From the NCBI RefSeq assembly GCF_020731355.1, contig NZ_JAJFZK010000009.1, positions 158,032 through 222,031 of the forward strand: a stretch of 64,000 bases of DNA, in the 5' to 3' direction. Under the pieces are notes generated by a model that ran no database searches, had not been told where the DNA came from, and saw only the letters and a list, made by a program, of their open reading frames with translations. Below are positions 7,290 to 15,684 of this stretch, one piece after another (within the stretch, counting starts at the first letter, position 1; the number at the start of each line of letters is the position of its first letter). Source of the stretch: Bacillus sp. REN16 (GTDB taxonomy: Bacteria; Bacillota; Bacilli; Bacillales; Bacillaceae_L). The position numbers and the translations under genes were made by a program.

Positions 7290-8489
7290 ATGAGCACACT
7301 TGTTGAAAATCAAGTAAAAACGATCAAAACGTTAAATAATATCGCGGAAAGCGGGCTAAAGGTGTTCCAGAATGAGCATTTCACAATCGATGATCAAAGT
7401 GAGAACCCTGATGCAATTGTAGTTCGCAGCTTCAATATGCATGACCTTGAACTTGGTGATAACTTAAAAGCAATTGCACGCGCGGGTGTTGGTATTAATA
7501 ATATTCCAGTTCAAAAATGCACGGAGAAAGGGATTGTTGTTTTTAATACACCAGGTGCCAACGCAAATGCTGTAAAGGAAATGGTTTTAACCTCTTTAAT
7601 GGCTACATCCCGTAATGTATTTGCTGGTATTTCTTGGACAAAAACTTTAGAAGACAAAGGCGATGAAATTCCAGCGCTTGTTGAAAAAGGCAAAAAACAA
7701 TTTGTCGGAAAAGAAATTAAAGGTAAAACGTTAGGGGTTATTGGATTAGGAGCAATTGGAGCACTAGTAGCAAACGATGCGCTTGATCTCGATATGGATG
7801 TAATCGGATTTGATCCATTCATCTCTGTTGATACAGCTTGGAACTTATCACGCAATGTACAGCGAGCAATGTCACTTGAACATCTTTTTGCAGAGTCCGA
7901 CTACATTACCGTACACGTTCCATTAACAAACGATACAAAAGGTATGTTTAATAAAGAAACGTTCAGCATCATGAAGCCTGGTGTCTACATTATTAACTTC
8001 TCACGCGGAGAGCTTGTGAACGAAATTGATATGGCGGTTGCTCTTGAAGATGGAATCGTAGGAAAGTATATGACCGACTTCCCTAATGAAAATGTTTTAA
8101 AAATGAAAAATACCATTTGCACACCACATCTTGGAGCTTCAACAAATGAATCTGAGGAAAATTGTGCAATCATGGCAGCCCGTCAAACAAGAGAGTTTTT
8201 GCTAACAGGAAATATTAAAAACTCAGTGAACTTTCCAAACGCGTCTCTCCCTTATACAGGAAAAACTCGCGTAACAGCGTTCCATAAAAATGTACCAAAC
8301 ATGGTGGGTCAAATCACATCAGCTATCTCAAACTACGAGTTAAATATCGCGGACATGGTGAACAGAAGCCGCGGAGAATACGCATATACAATGATCGATA
8401 TCGATAATAAAGTGAACGGTGAGATCGTTCCTAGTTTACTAGAAAAAATCCAGCAAATTAGCGGAATCGTTTCAGCACGTGTGATTTAA
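7290..8489 (+). CDS. serA: D-3-phosphoglycerate dehydrogenase, short ACT-domain type
   Basis: The 399-residue enzyme has the D-2-hydroxyacid dehydrogenase fold: a Rossmann motif GLGAIG at about residues 152-157, the arginine segment NFSRGELVNE, and the C-terminal histidine segment TPHLGAST. A C-terminal ACT domain (about 325-399) probably senses serine. It makes 3-phosphohydroxypyruvate, the first step to serine. The length is that of the short SerA type, not the 525-residue B. subtilis SerA. The start is the ATG at 7290 behind GAAAGAGGT; an ATG at 7266 includes that binding site. It is the only gene between the ZTP riboswitch and a strong terminator. Confidence 0.9.
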   Translation: MSTLVENQVKTIKTLNNIAESGLKVFQNEHFTIDDQSENPDAIVVRSFNMHDLELGDNLKAIARAGVGINNIPVQKCTEKGIVVFNTPGANANAVKEMVLTSLMATSRNVFAGISWTKTLEDKGDEIPALVEKGKKQFVGKEIKGKTLGVIGLGAIGALVANDALDLDMDVIGFDPFISVDTAWNLSRNVQRAMSLEHLFAESDYITVHVPLTNDTKGMFNKETFSIMKPGVYIINFSRGELVNEIDMAVALEDGIVGKYMTDFPNENVLKMKNTICTPHLGASTNESEENCAIMAARQTREFLLTGNIKNSVNFPNASLPYTGKTRVTAFHKNVPNMVGQITSAISNYELNIADMVNRSRGEYAYTMIDIDNKVNGEIVPSLLEKIQQISGIVSARVI

Positions 8490-8497
8490 TAGAAAAG

Positions 8498-8532
8498 AAG
8501 AAGCAAGGGCTCAACACCCTTGCTTCTTTTGT
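8498..8532 (+). terminator. Terminator of serA
   Basis: A perfect 10-bp stem (GAAGCAAGGG at 8500-8509 with its complement at 8517-8526) followed by TTTTGTTTT lies 10 bp after the serA stop. It may also terminate the converging carbonic-anhydrase-like gene. Confidence 0.9.
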
Positions 8533-8560
8533 TTTCCGTTACGGGTTTAGTTTCACTAAT

Positions 8561-9055
8561 TTAAAAAACCGCCTCTTCAGACACTTCTTTAGTATCCGTA
8601 TTAATAAATAACTCATGAACGTTTACATCTGATGGCATGAGTGGGTGGTTGCGGATGGTATCGGCGCTTTTTTGCACATTATCGGTTGCTGTTTTGTTTC
8701 CCTCTAGCCATTCACGCAAACTTATACCATGAAATTCTGGCTTACAATTCTTGAAAAGATACTCCAGTGTTTCAAGTTTTTCCTGCGGGACAGAGGGACA
8801 GGTACATCGGCCAAGCTGAGACGATGTACCTGTCCCCTTGTCCCCAACTACAACTATATCTTTAATATTTTCGTGGTAAACTGTTACAATGATATCCCTC
8901 ATGAGATCCCCGAAGGGTTGTAAAACTTCCCGTCCATAGCTGGTCAGGATGATCATATCCTTCGGGTTGATATCATTTACATATTGCGTTAAATTTTGAG
9001 GTTTATATTCTGTTTCAGTTACAAATAGCACTTTTCTTTTTTCGTTTGAATACAT
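8561..9055 (-). CDS. Beta-carbonic-anhydrase-like protein (YbcF-like), zinc motif missing
   Basis: The 164-residue protein has the length and layout of the small carbonic-anhydrase-like protein that sits next to dabA/dabB homologues in Bacillus (YbcF). However, the usual zinc ligands are not visible: ILTSYG stands where CxDxR is expected. Where the His-x-x-Cys loop should follow VVVG, residues 71-90 are encoded by an inserted palindromic repeat. It is probably catalytically inactive or serves another role. The start is the ATG at 9055 behind AGAGGTG; a GTG nine bases upstream would be too close to that site. It lies 13 bp after the DUF2294 gene. Confidence 0.65.
   Translation of the reverse strand: MYSNEKRKVLFVTETEYKPQNLTQYVNDINPKDMIILTSYGREVLQPFGDLMRDIIVTVYHENIKDIVVVGDKGTGTSSQLGRCTCPSVPQEKLETLEYLFKNCKPEFHGISLREWLEGNKTATDNVQKSADTIRNHPLMPSDVNVHELFINTDTKEVSEEAVF
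8787..8844. repeat. Palindromic repeat inside a coding region
   Basis: A 58-bp near-perfect palindrome (GGGACAGGTACATCG, 12-nt centre, CGATGTACCTGTCCC, with a further GGGA...TCCC pair outside) lies inside the carbonic-anhydrase-like gene without breaking its frame. Related GGGACAGG-type sequence occurs at 6988-7000. Confidence 0.75.
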
Positions 9056-9068
9056 TCCACTCACCTCT

Positions 9069-9434
9069 TTAGCTTAATTGGCTTTCTAAGTCAGCTGAAA
9101 GTTTAAAGACTATGACCCGTTCTCCTGTCTGTGTACTAATATCCGTGTAAAAACTAGTTACTACATTGCCAGTAATTGTGTGAATAATATTTTTTAATTC
9201 TTCCACCCCAGACTCTACCAGGCTATTTCGGCTTTGTTTCACAGCTAAAATTCCTCGTTTTTCCTCACAAAGTGAATACTCAGCAGGGGTTAAAATTCCT
9301 CGTAAGACTACAATAATCATATCTCGTAAAATGTCCGATTTAACCGACACTGAGCCGCGGCCAAGATAACTTTTTTCCCAATGTGTTAATTCTTTGCTAA
9401 TTTCAGCTTCGATTGCTCCTTTTGATTTCTCCAT
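9069..9434 (-). CDS. DUF2294 family protein (YbcI-like)
   Basis: The 121-residue soluble protein matches the DUF2294 family, with the VRGILTPAEYSL-like core (here VLRGILTPAEYSLCEEKRG). The family often occurs next to inorganic-carbon or Na+ antiporter-type genes, and its function is not established. The start is the ATG at 9434 with AAGGAAAG upstream. It lies between dabA and the carbonic-anhydrase-like gene, matching the B. subtilis ybc gene neighbourhood, so a role in the DAB complex or its regulation is an inference from position. Confidence 0.75.
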   Translation of the reverse strand: MEKSKGAIEAEISKELTHWEKSYLGRGSVSVKSDILRDMIIVVLRGILTPAEYSLCEEKRGILAVKQSRNSLVESGVEELKNIIHTITGNVVTSFYTDISTQTGERVIVFKLSADLESQLS

Positions 9435-9484
9435 TATGATTCTTTCCTTCTTTCCTAGCAAAATTTCCTTCGCTCAAAGGGTGG

Positions 9485-12100
9485 TTAAGACCAACTCTCC
9501 CAGTGACCTTCTTGATCAATAGATGCGAGACGAATCCATCCGTTTTGAACCTTTTGGTGAAATAATGGATCACGCCCAAGCAGCTTTTCCACATATTTCT
9601 TTGGAGCTTGGATGACTACTAATAATCGGATTGGTTTATGATAGTATTCATCATCTGATTTCATTACTGACTGCCAAGGAAGACCGGTTAACAGGTCGCT
9701 AGCGTTCCCCTGCATGACTCCTATTCCAGATGTGACGGTTTGGGTCGCTTTATTCCCGCTGCCATAGTAATGGGGGGCAATAGTGGATGCATAGTATTGC
9801 AAGTTAATCCACTGACTAACGGTTGCTGGACCCGCAATAATGTTTGAAAGCAACTCGCCATATTTATCTTTTTTCCAAGAATAGTTATGAAGAAAAACTT
9901 CCCCATTCAAATTGCACTCTTTCGTAAGTTCACGTTCCCCGATAATAAATGCGGCATTTCGTGCAAGTCCCCACTCTGGGCGTACCTCACTCCAATCATC
10001 TGCAAAACGCACAGCTTCCTTACTAGGATTTTTACATTTTGAGGTGATCGTTGGCAAGTTCTGCATCCGTTCGGCATTTGCTTGTTGACTTACCTTTGGA
10101 AGAGCCTTCTGAATATTCTCAAACGCCCCCCTTGCTGATTCTGATAGCTCAGGAACATAAACCCAGTGAAGCTCATCGAGTGATGTAATATGCTCACTAG
10201 CTACAAAAACGGTATCATTCGGAATATAAATTCCCCGGTCCGAAAGATTTTTTCTTACGGTTGGCAGATTACATAGAGCAGCAAGCACCCTCGCGTTAAA
10301 TTCACCTGATGCTCCCCCACATGCCCCACAGTCTAGCGAAGAAGCATATGGATTGTTCATACTGCGGCTTCCGTGTCCGCAAATCACAATCAATGGAGCA
10401 AAATTTTCAGTAAGCCCCATCATTCTTAAGGACTGTTCAACATAATGGACCTTCTCAGCTTCTGAAAATCCGACTGGCAACTCTGAGTTAGCATGGTGAA
10501 CATGGTCTAATGAAAGTTTAGCAGAAGGTTTACGCAGCCACTTTTTACGCGCTTTACGAAAAACAGAGTTCGTACTCCGTGGAATAAAACTGCGAACTAA
10601 TGTCTGCAACCCAAGCCACGGACCGCTAATTTCCGGCAATACAAGACTTGAAAATAAATTATGTTTCATCGTCTGAAAAGCAGCCTCAGGTGAATGTGTT
10701 GAGTGAACACGTTGTTCATAATGCTTCAAATCAATCTCAGGTAAAGATTCAATTACTTTAAGCTGCGGTTTATTCATAACCGGCAAAGATTGATGACTAT
10801 GATTACTGCAAAGCTTCTTCGTTTCAATCGGTAAGCCAAAAAATCCAGCTGTGCCAAATGTTTCAAAAGGACCACTTTCTTCAAGTTTACGACGAAAAGG
10901 CTCAGATCGCACATCTATACAAAAGACGAATTGTGCTAGAATTTGATTTTCATTTTTTTTCGATTTCTGTTTTGCTCCTACTAGATTCATTAATCGATGT
11001 TCATAGGTTTTTTCCCATGCTTCCATCCAAAGGCGCTGACAGGTCATTTCATCAAAATTTATCCCAAGCGTAATTCGTGCTTTTAATTCAGATAAAGGCA
11101 GCTTGTTCCATTCATGAGCTGATAGATTACTATAACGAACACATGCTGTAATCAAGGTTTCTAAATTTATTTTATCTTCGTTGTTTTGTTCTTTTAATGG
11201 CAAATAGGGTTGGGTTAACGCCCACTCCATCGATACCCGGATAGCTAAATACTCCATAAGGAGGTCTGTATCCTTAGGTGATTGCTGAGAACGCCAAAGC
11301 ATCATACCCGCCCAACCAGGCATAGCTAGCAGATGGGCTTCTAAATACTCTTGTATGTCTGGAAAAGGAATTTCTAGTCTGTTCAATACTTCTTTTAATG
11401 CAAATTCTGCATCAAAAGGCAAACCATCCAACTGCTTGCGAACTTTAGCATTCAGTGCTGGATCCAACTTAACAAGTTTTCGCCACGCATGATAAAAGCC
11501 TTCTTCCCGACTCGGCATAGACCAGGCATCCTGTGACTCGTCTAAATACAATTTACACCACTTAATGACATGATGGGCAAGCTCTTTAGCTACTCTCACC
11601 TCACCTAACTGTTCCAAACGCTGACTATATGTACGAACAGTATGGTCATTTTTAAATTGGAGTTTGAATTGGCCAGCCTTTTTTACAAGTCTCTTTAATT
11701 CAGAAGCCTCTAATTGATTGAAAGTTGCTTCATTGAAGAGAACTGCTTTGCAGTATTGCTCAGCTGATTCTCGTGACAATTCTAACGACTGTGAATCAAG
11801 CCACTTGTTAAGCCCGATTTCTAAAAAATTTAAGTCGATCTCTCCTTGATTTCTAGCCGTCTGTAACATGGTTTCACTCGGATAAATGTTTAGATTGTTA
11901 ACATCATTCAGACGGCGGGCAACTTGTTCGAATGATCGCTGTTCTAAGCCTGCCCAAGGACTGCGAGCTGCAAACGTATGAATAGGGCCAATCGGTACAA
12001 TTACCTTACTTGCTTCATCCACCAAATCATTCATGCCGAGATGAAAGGCATCGAGTTCCTTTTCCACGTAAAGATCTTTAGCTAATATGGTACTCATCAT
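9485..12100 (-). CDS. dabA: DabA: inorganic-carbon accumulation protein (DUF2309, YbcC)
   Basis: The 871-residue protein is a full-length DUF2309/DabA. In the known DAB complex, DabA is a beta-carbonic-anhydrase-like subunit that makes bicarbonate one-way, driven by the cation flow through DabB. The zinc-site residues are all present: Cys394 and Asp396 (FVFCIDVRSE), His576 (CGHGSRS) and Cys591 (LDCGACGG). The 15-residue His-Cys spacing is that of characterised DabA. It overlaps the 3' end of dabB by about 20 bp. The first ATG (12100) or the next (12097) could be used; GGGAGG is 5 or 8 bases upstream. Confidence 0.93.
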   Translation of the reverse strand: MMSTILAKDLYVEKELDAFHLGMNDLVDEASKVIVPIGPIHTFAARSPWAGLEQRSFEQVARRLNDVNNLNIYPSETMLQTARNQGEIDLNFLEIGLNKWLDSQSLELSRESAEQYCKAVLFNEATFNQLEASELKRLVKKAGQFKLQFKNDHTVRTYSQRLEQLGEVRVAKELAHHVIKWCKLYLDESQDAWSMPSREEGFYHAWRKLVKLDPALNAKVRKQLDGLPFDAEFALKEVLNRLEIPFPDIQEYLEAHLLAMPGWAGMMLWRSQQSPKDTDLLMEYLAIRVSMEWALTQPYLPLKEQNNEDKINLETLITACVRYSNLSAHEWNKLPLSELKARITLGINFDEMTCQRLWMEAWEKTYEHRLMNLVGAKQKSKKNENQILAQFVFCIDVRSEPFRRKLEESGPFETFGTAGFFGLPIETKKLCSNHSHQSLPVMNKPQLKVIESLPEIDLKHYEQRVHSTHSPEAAFQTMKHNLFSSLVLPEISGPWLGLQTLVRSFIPRSTNSVFRKARKKWLRKPSAKLSLDHVHHANSELPVGFSEAEKVHYVEQSLRMMGLTENFAPLIVICGHGSRSMNNPYASSLDCGACGGASGEFNARVLAALCNLPTVRKNLSDRGIYIPNDTVFVASEHITSLDELHWVYVPELSESARGAFENIQKALPKVSQQANAERMQNLPTITSKCKNPSKEAVRFADDWSEVRPEWGLARNAAFIIGERELTKECNLNGEVFLHNYSWKKDKYGELLSNIIAGPATVSQWINLQYYASTIAPHYYGSGNKATQTVTSGIGVMQGNASDLLTGLPWQSVMKSDDEYYHKPIRLLVVIQAPKKYVEKLLGRDPLFHQKVQNGWIRLASIDQEGHWESWS

Positions 12101-13619
12101 ACATTCCTCCCTTGAGTGTTAAATACGTTGGATGGCTATCGATTGAGTCGTGTCGAGGTTCACTCAATTTGACAAGCCAAAGATAGATAAAAGCATAAAC
12201 TTTTGTTGACCGATGACGAACTGACCACATACCTATCACACTTCCAGCCAATAAAATCACAAGTAGGACAACGGCTAAGATTAGGGGGGGCTGACTCCCC
12301 ATTTGAATTGTTTCATCCAACAGATTAACAAAAGCGAAGTGGACAAGAACAAACACCACACCTACTACTAGTAACATCGAAAAACCAACAATACGCCCGA
12401 TTTGGCCAAAACCCGATGCTACAAGCTTTTTCCAAGCATAGAACACTGACCACCCAATAATGACAGAGCTTATTAGCTGATACGTCCCCCCATGAGAGGT
12501 CAACCAAAAACAAGTGCCAACGAATACGCCTAAGGCGCCTCCGGTAATCGTCCATAATAATGACGTTGATTGAGATGAACGGGAAACTGGTCCATTCTGT
12601 TGAATAGCACTACCTGCCTGCAAGAAAAGGGTAGCTTTAAATAATCCATGTAAAATCGCATGAATAATGGCTGCCCAATAAGCGCCCAATGCACATTGAA
12701 TGAGCATAAAAGCCATTTGGGCAATCGTAGAACCAACAAGCTGCCGTTTATAATCAACTTGAACCAACATCATTCCGGTTCCGATCAATACAGAAATACT
12801 GGCAAAAATAAGGAGGATAATCTGAGCTGGATCGCCATTAAAAAGAGGTGCAAATCGTGATAAAATCATTCCTCCGCCATTCACAATCCCTGCATGCATG
12901 ACAGCAGAAATTGGCGTTGGCGCAACAACCGAGTCTAATAGCCAACGCTGAAATGGCCACTGTGCTGCGGGAATTACGACGGCTACAATAAGAAGGAGGT
13001 TTATACAGGTTTTCTCCCATGAATCTAGCTGTTTCATGCTATCTTCAGTAAGTAAGAGTGAAAGGTTCCAATGACCTGTAGATTGCGAGACCCAAATAAT
13101 CGCAACTAACAGGATAAGCCAGCTACATAAAAATTGCTGACCAGAAATTTTTGCAGCATTTCTAGCTACCTGCCATTCCTTACGTAATCCGATTAATAGC
13201 GTCAATCCAAGAAGTGTCACGCCCCAGAAAATCAGGAGCAAACGAAGATCATCACTAAACCATGCGAGTGAATTAGCAACCGTGATAAGTGTTAATAATG
13301 CAAAATATTTCCGATACGAGCGGTCACCCAGTAAGTAGCGAACAGAAAATCGCTGGACAATTAATCCAACCGTCATTACAAATGCCGCCAATAGCCATGA
13401 TAGGGCATCAATGCGCCAAGGCCCTACAATCGCGTTGCCATTACTTCCAATAAGCGCGATTATAGCCATTATTGGTGGCAGTGAGATGATGCCAATGTGA
13501 ATCCGAATATAACTTATAGGAACCTTTGGATGTAAAAAAACGAATCCGCTAAGCAACGAAAGTGCAAGCAATATGTAAAATGCCTCATGCATGTTAACAA
13601 GATTAAATGAACCGAACAT
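12078..13619 (-). CDS. dabB: DabB: NuoL/NdhF-like membrane subunit of the inorganic-carbon transporter
   Basis: The 513-residue multi-spanning protein resembles proton-pumping antiporter-like subunits (NADH dehydrogenase subunit 5, MrpA). It has the core motif TPISAVMHAGIVNGGGMILSR (about residues 232-252). No other complex I genes are nearby and dabA follows with an overlap, so it is the DabB partner that couples ion flow to CO2 hydration. It is the first gene of the operon, preceded by a hairpin and U-run 40-50 bp upstream. Confidence 0.92.
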   Translation of the reverse strand: MFGSFNLVNMHEAFYILLALSLLSGFVFLHPKVPISYIRIHIGIISLPPIMAIIALIGSNGNAIVGPWRIDALSWLLAAFVMTVGLIVQRFSVRYLLGDRSYRKYFALLTLITVANSLAWFSDDLRLLLIFWGVTLLGLTLLIGLRKEWQVARNAAKISGQQFLCSWLILLVAIIWVSQSTGHWNLSLLLTEDSMKQLDSWEKTCINLLLIVAVVIPAAQWPFQRWLLDSVVAPTPISAVMHAGIVNGGGMILSRFAPLFNGDPAQIILLIFASISVLIGTGMMLVQVDYKRQLVGSTIAQMAFMLIQCALGAYWAAIIHAILHGLFKATLFLQAGSAIQQNGPVSRSSQSTSLLWTITGGALGVFVGTCFWLTSHGGTYQLISSVIIGWSVFYAWKKLVASGFGQIGRIVGFSMLLVVGVVFVLVHFAFVNLLDETIQMGSQPPLILAVVLLVILLAGSVIGMWSVRHRSTKVYAFIYLWLVKLSEPRHDSIDSHPTYLTLKGGMYDEYHIS

Positions 13620-13652
13620 TTAGCCTCTCTCCCTTAATCAAGTGCGCTATTT

Positions 13653-13727
13653 ATAGAAAAAGAAAAAAACCGACAATTTCAGGATTTAATGGCACTTTGA
13701 CCATTAAACGTTGAAAATTGTCGGTTT
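13653..13727 (-). terminator. Leader hairpin with U-run upstream of dabB (possible attenuator)
   Basis: On the minus strand a two-part stem (AAACCGACAATTT with AAATTGTCGGTTT outside, TTTAATGG with CCATTAAA inside) is followed directly by a run of seven T and more T-rich sequence. It ends about 35 bp before the dabB start. No minus-strand gene lies just upstream for it to close, so it may act as an attenuator in the dab leader. Confidence 0.7.
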
Positions 13728-14011
13728 ACTTTTAAACGAACCATATTGGTTTTTTTACAGTCTACCGTCTTTATATCATTTTTTGAACCGTTCTTAACTT
13801 GCTTGATATTCCTATTTTCATAGATTAACTTTTTCATAAAATCAATAAAAATTATTAACCCAATGCTAAAGTAATCTGTATATTTATAGAAAAAGAACAA
13901 GTTTTAATTTGTGTAATATATTTTACTATTTTGTAAATATTTTTGTCAAGGGGATTTTTTGGGTTTATACTTCCTGGAACCAAACAATACCTTGTGCAAG
14001 AAGTGATTACA
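13728..14011. other. AT-rich intergenic region upstream of dabB
   Basis: This stretch lies between the dab leader hairpin and the 3' end of the MFS gene. It contains a small palindrome (AACCATATTGGTT near 13739-13751) and T-rich DNA. I see no convincing coding sequence or RNA gene. The dab promoter probably lies here. Confidence 0.5.
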
Positions 14012-15223
14012 TTATTTTAGAGAAGTGTTTCCTAGTAAAACTTTCTGTTTTAGTAAGCTATTTAATTTTTCCGAACTTAGAACCATTGCCGCAACAAAAA
14101 GAACGATACTAATAGGGAAGATTCCTATTGTCGAATAAGACGCAATGAATCCTAGTAGTGGCGGCATGAAGGTAGTGCCAGTATACGCAACCGCCATTTG
14201 ATAGCCCATGATTGTCTGGGAATGTTTTTTCCCAAAACGTGTTGGCGTTTCATGAAGCATACATGGAAAAATCGGTGCTAATCCCAATCCCACAATAATA
14301 AAACCTACAAGCGAAAATATTGTCGGTAATGGTAAAAATAAAATAATGGCACCTGTTAAGGCAATTATTTGCCCTGTGCGAATAAGCGTACGGTTCGTCA
14401 TTTTAAAGGTAACAAAGCCTGTTATCAACCGACCTATTGTTATTCCCGCATAATACAAAGAAACCCACTTCGCAGCCATAGCCGCATTTACGCCTTTTAC
14501 ATTTACCAAGAAACTGCTCCCCCAAAGCCCCACTGTCGCTTCGACCGCACAGTAAAACAAGAAGGCGGCTAGAGCTAGTTTAACCCCTTTAATTCGTAAA
14601 GGAGTTACATCCTTAGCACCTTCATTAACAGATTCATTTTCCTGATTCTCATTTAAAACAATATTGCTATTTTTATTCACTTTATTCCATAAAGGCAAGG
14701 TGAAAAGAAGAATGATCACCAACGCAAACTGAATTCCAGAAATAGCAAAATATCCATTTCTCCAAGAATTCCCGGCTACAAAAAACTGAGCCATAATAAT
14801 GGGACCAAGAGTTGCCCCAACTCCCCAAAAACAATGTAACCAACTCATATGATGTGCCTTATAATGTGTAGCCACATAATCGTTTAATCCCGCATCAACT
14901 GCACCCGCTCCTAATCCAAGTGGGATTGCACATACAACTAACCAACCAACTGATGGTGCAAAATGAAAGCCTAGTAGAGCACAGGCTGTCATTAAGACAC
15001 TCACAAATGTGACTTTTCCTGTCCCGAACCGTTTCAGGGCCTTTCCACTAATTAAACTGGAGATAATTGTACCGCCTGCAACCGTCATAAACAGGAACCC
15101 AGCTGTCTCAAGTGGAGCTCCCAAATCCGGTTGCATTACCGGCCACGCTGCCCCCAACAATGAATCAGGAAGTCCTAAGCTGATAAAAGCCAAATAAATG
15201 ATGATTAAAAGGATTGTTGTCAT
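14012..15223 (-). CDS. Major facilitator superfamily transporter
   Basis: The 403-residue protein has about 12 predicted membrane segments and MFS features: a cytoplasmic RFG after the second helix (KALKRFGTGKV), a long central hydrophilic loop near residue 195, and a second half repeating the fold. The N-terminal GLPDSLLGAAWPVMQPDLG is typical of the FucP/YfkF-like sugar or drug permease group. The substrate cannot be assigned. It is monocistronic and faces away from purB. A 37-bp palindrome lies about 105 bp upstream. Confidence 0.8.
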   Translation of the reverse strand: MTTILLIIIYLAFISLGLPDSLLGAAWPVMQPDLGAPLETAGFLFMTVAGGTIISSLISGKALKRFGTGKVTFVSVLMTACALLGFHFAPSVGWLVVCAIPLGLGAGAVDAGLNDYVATHYKAHHMSWLHCFWGVGATLGPIIMAQFFVAGNSWRNGYFAISGIQFALVIILLFTLPLWNKVNKNSNIVLNENQENESVNEGAKDVTPLRIKGVKLALAAFLFYCAVEATVGLWGSSFLVNVKGVNAAMAAKWVSLYYAGITIGRLITGFVTFKMTNRTLIRTGQIIALTGAIILFLPLPTIFSLVGFIIVGLGLAPIFPCMLHETPTRFGKKHSQTIMGYQMAVAYTGTTFMPPLLGFIASYSTIGIFPISIVLFVAAMVLSSEKLNSLLKQKVLLGNTSLK

Positions 15224-15326
15224 ATTTAAACCTCGCTTTTGTTAATCGGTGTTTCATTCAACATAATTTCAATTCCAAGCCTCTGTAATCCAGATAAATA
15301 ATAGTGTGTGGATTGATAATCGCTAC

Positions 15327-15363
15327 AAATATTGACAATATATCATATAGATTGTCAATATTT
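15327..15363. promoter_or_regulatory. 37-bp palindrome in the MFS-purB intergenic region
   Basis: Perfect 13-bp arms (AAATATTGACAAT and its complement) flank an 11-bp centre. Each arm contains TTGACA, so the palindrome overlaps possible -35 elements in both directions. It looks like an operator for a dimeric regulator controlling the MFS gene. The rest of the 460-bp region is AT-rich, with no gene seen. Confidence 0.55.
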
Positions 15364-15485
15364 CAATTGGGAATATCATTTCGAATTGACTTTACACCGT
15401 TACCAATTCTTTTATTTGACCTTCCATTCTACCTAGATAGTTTTATTGTTGGTCCTCAGATTTTCCCAATAATTAAATTCTGGTT

Positions 15486-15533
15486 CATTTACCGAACATT
15501 AATAATAAAATTATTAATAACGTACGTGTTTAT
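15486..15533 (+). promoter_or_regulatory. PurBox pair (PurR operator) upstream of purB
   Basis: ATTTACCGAACATT (15487-15500) matches the PurR consensus closely. A weaker inverted copy (GTACGTGTTTATT, 15522-15534) follows, with a 24-bp gap between the CCGAAC-type cores. The same 24-bp gap is seen upstream of purA in this window. PurR represses purine genes when PRPP is low. Confidence 0.75.
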
Positions 15534-15684
15534 TGTTGATATCAGTTCGTTTTATTGTTAAAATAATTTGTGTGAGTGGAATTACCGATCTTTAACAGGT
15601 ATTGAAACATTAATAATTTGTGTAGTATACCGCTACAAAGGGAAGATTATTAGTGCAAATTGAAATATTCGAGGAGGATTAATT

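Noticed and set aside
9069-9434. DUF2294 protein as part of a gas-vesicle or sodium-antiporter system
   Set aside because: No such genes are near; the neighbourhood is clearly the DabA/DabB locus.
15304-15561. An 85-codon open frame upstream of purB
   Set aside because: It runs through the palindrome and PurBox, lacks a ribosome binding site and has a non-coding composition.
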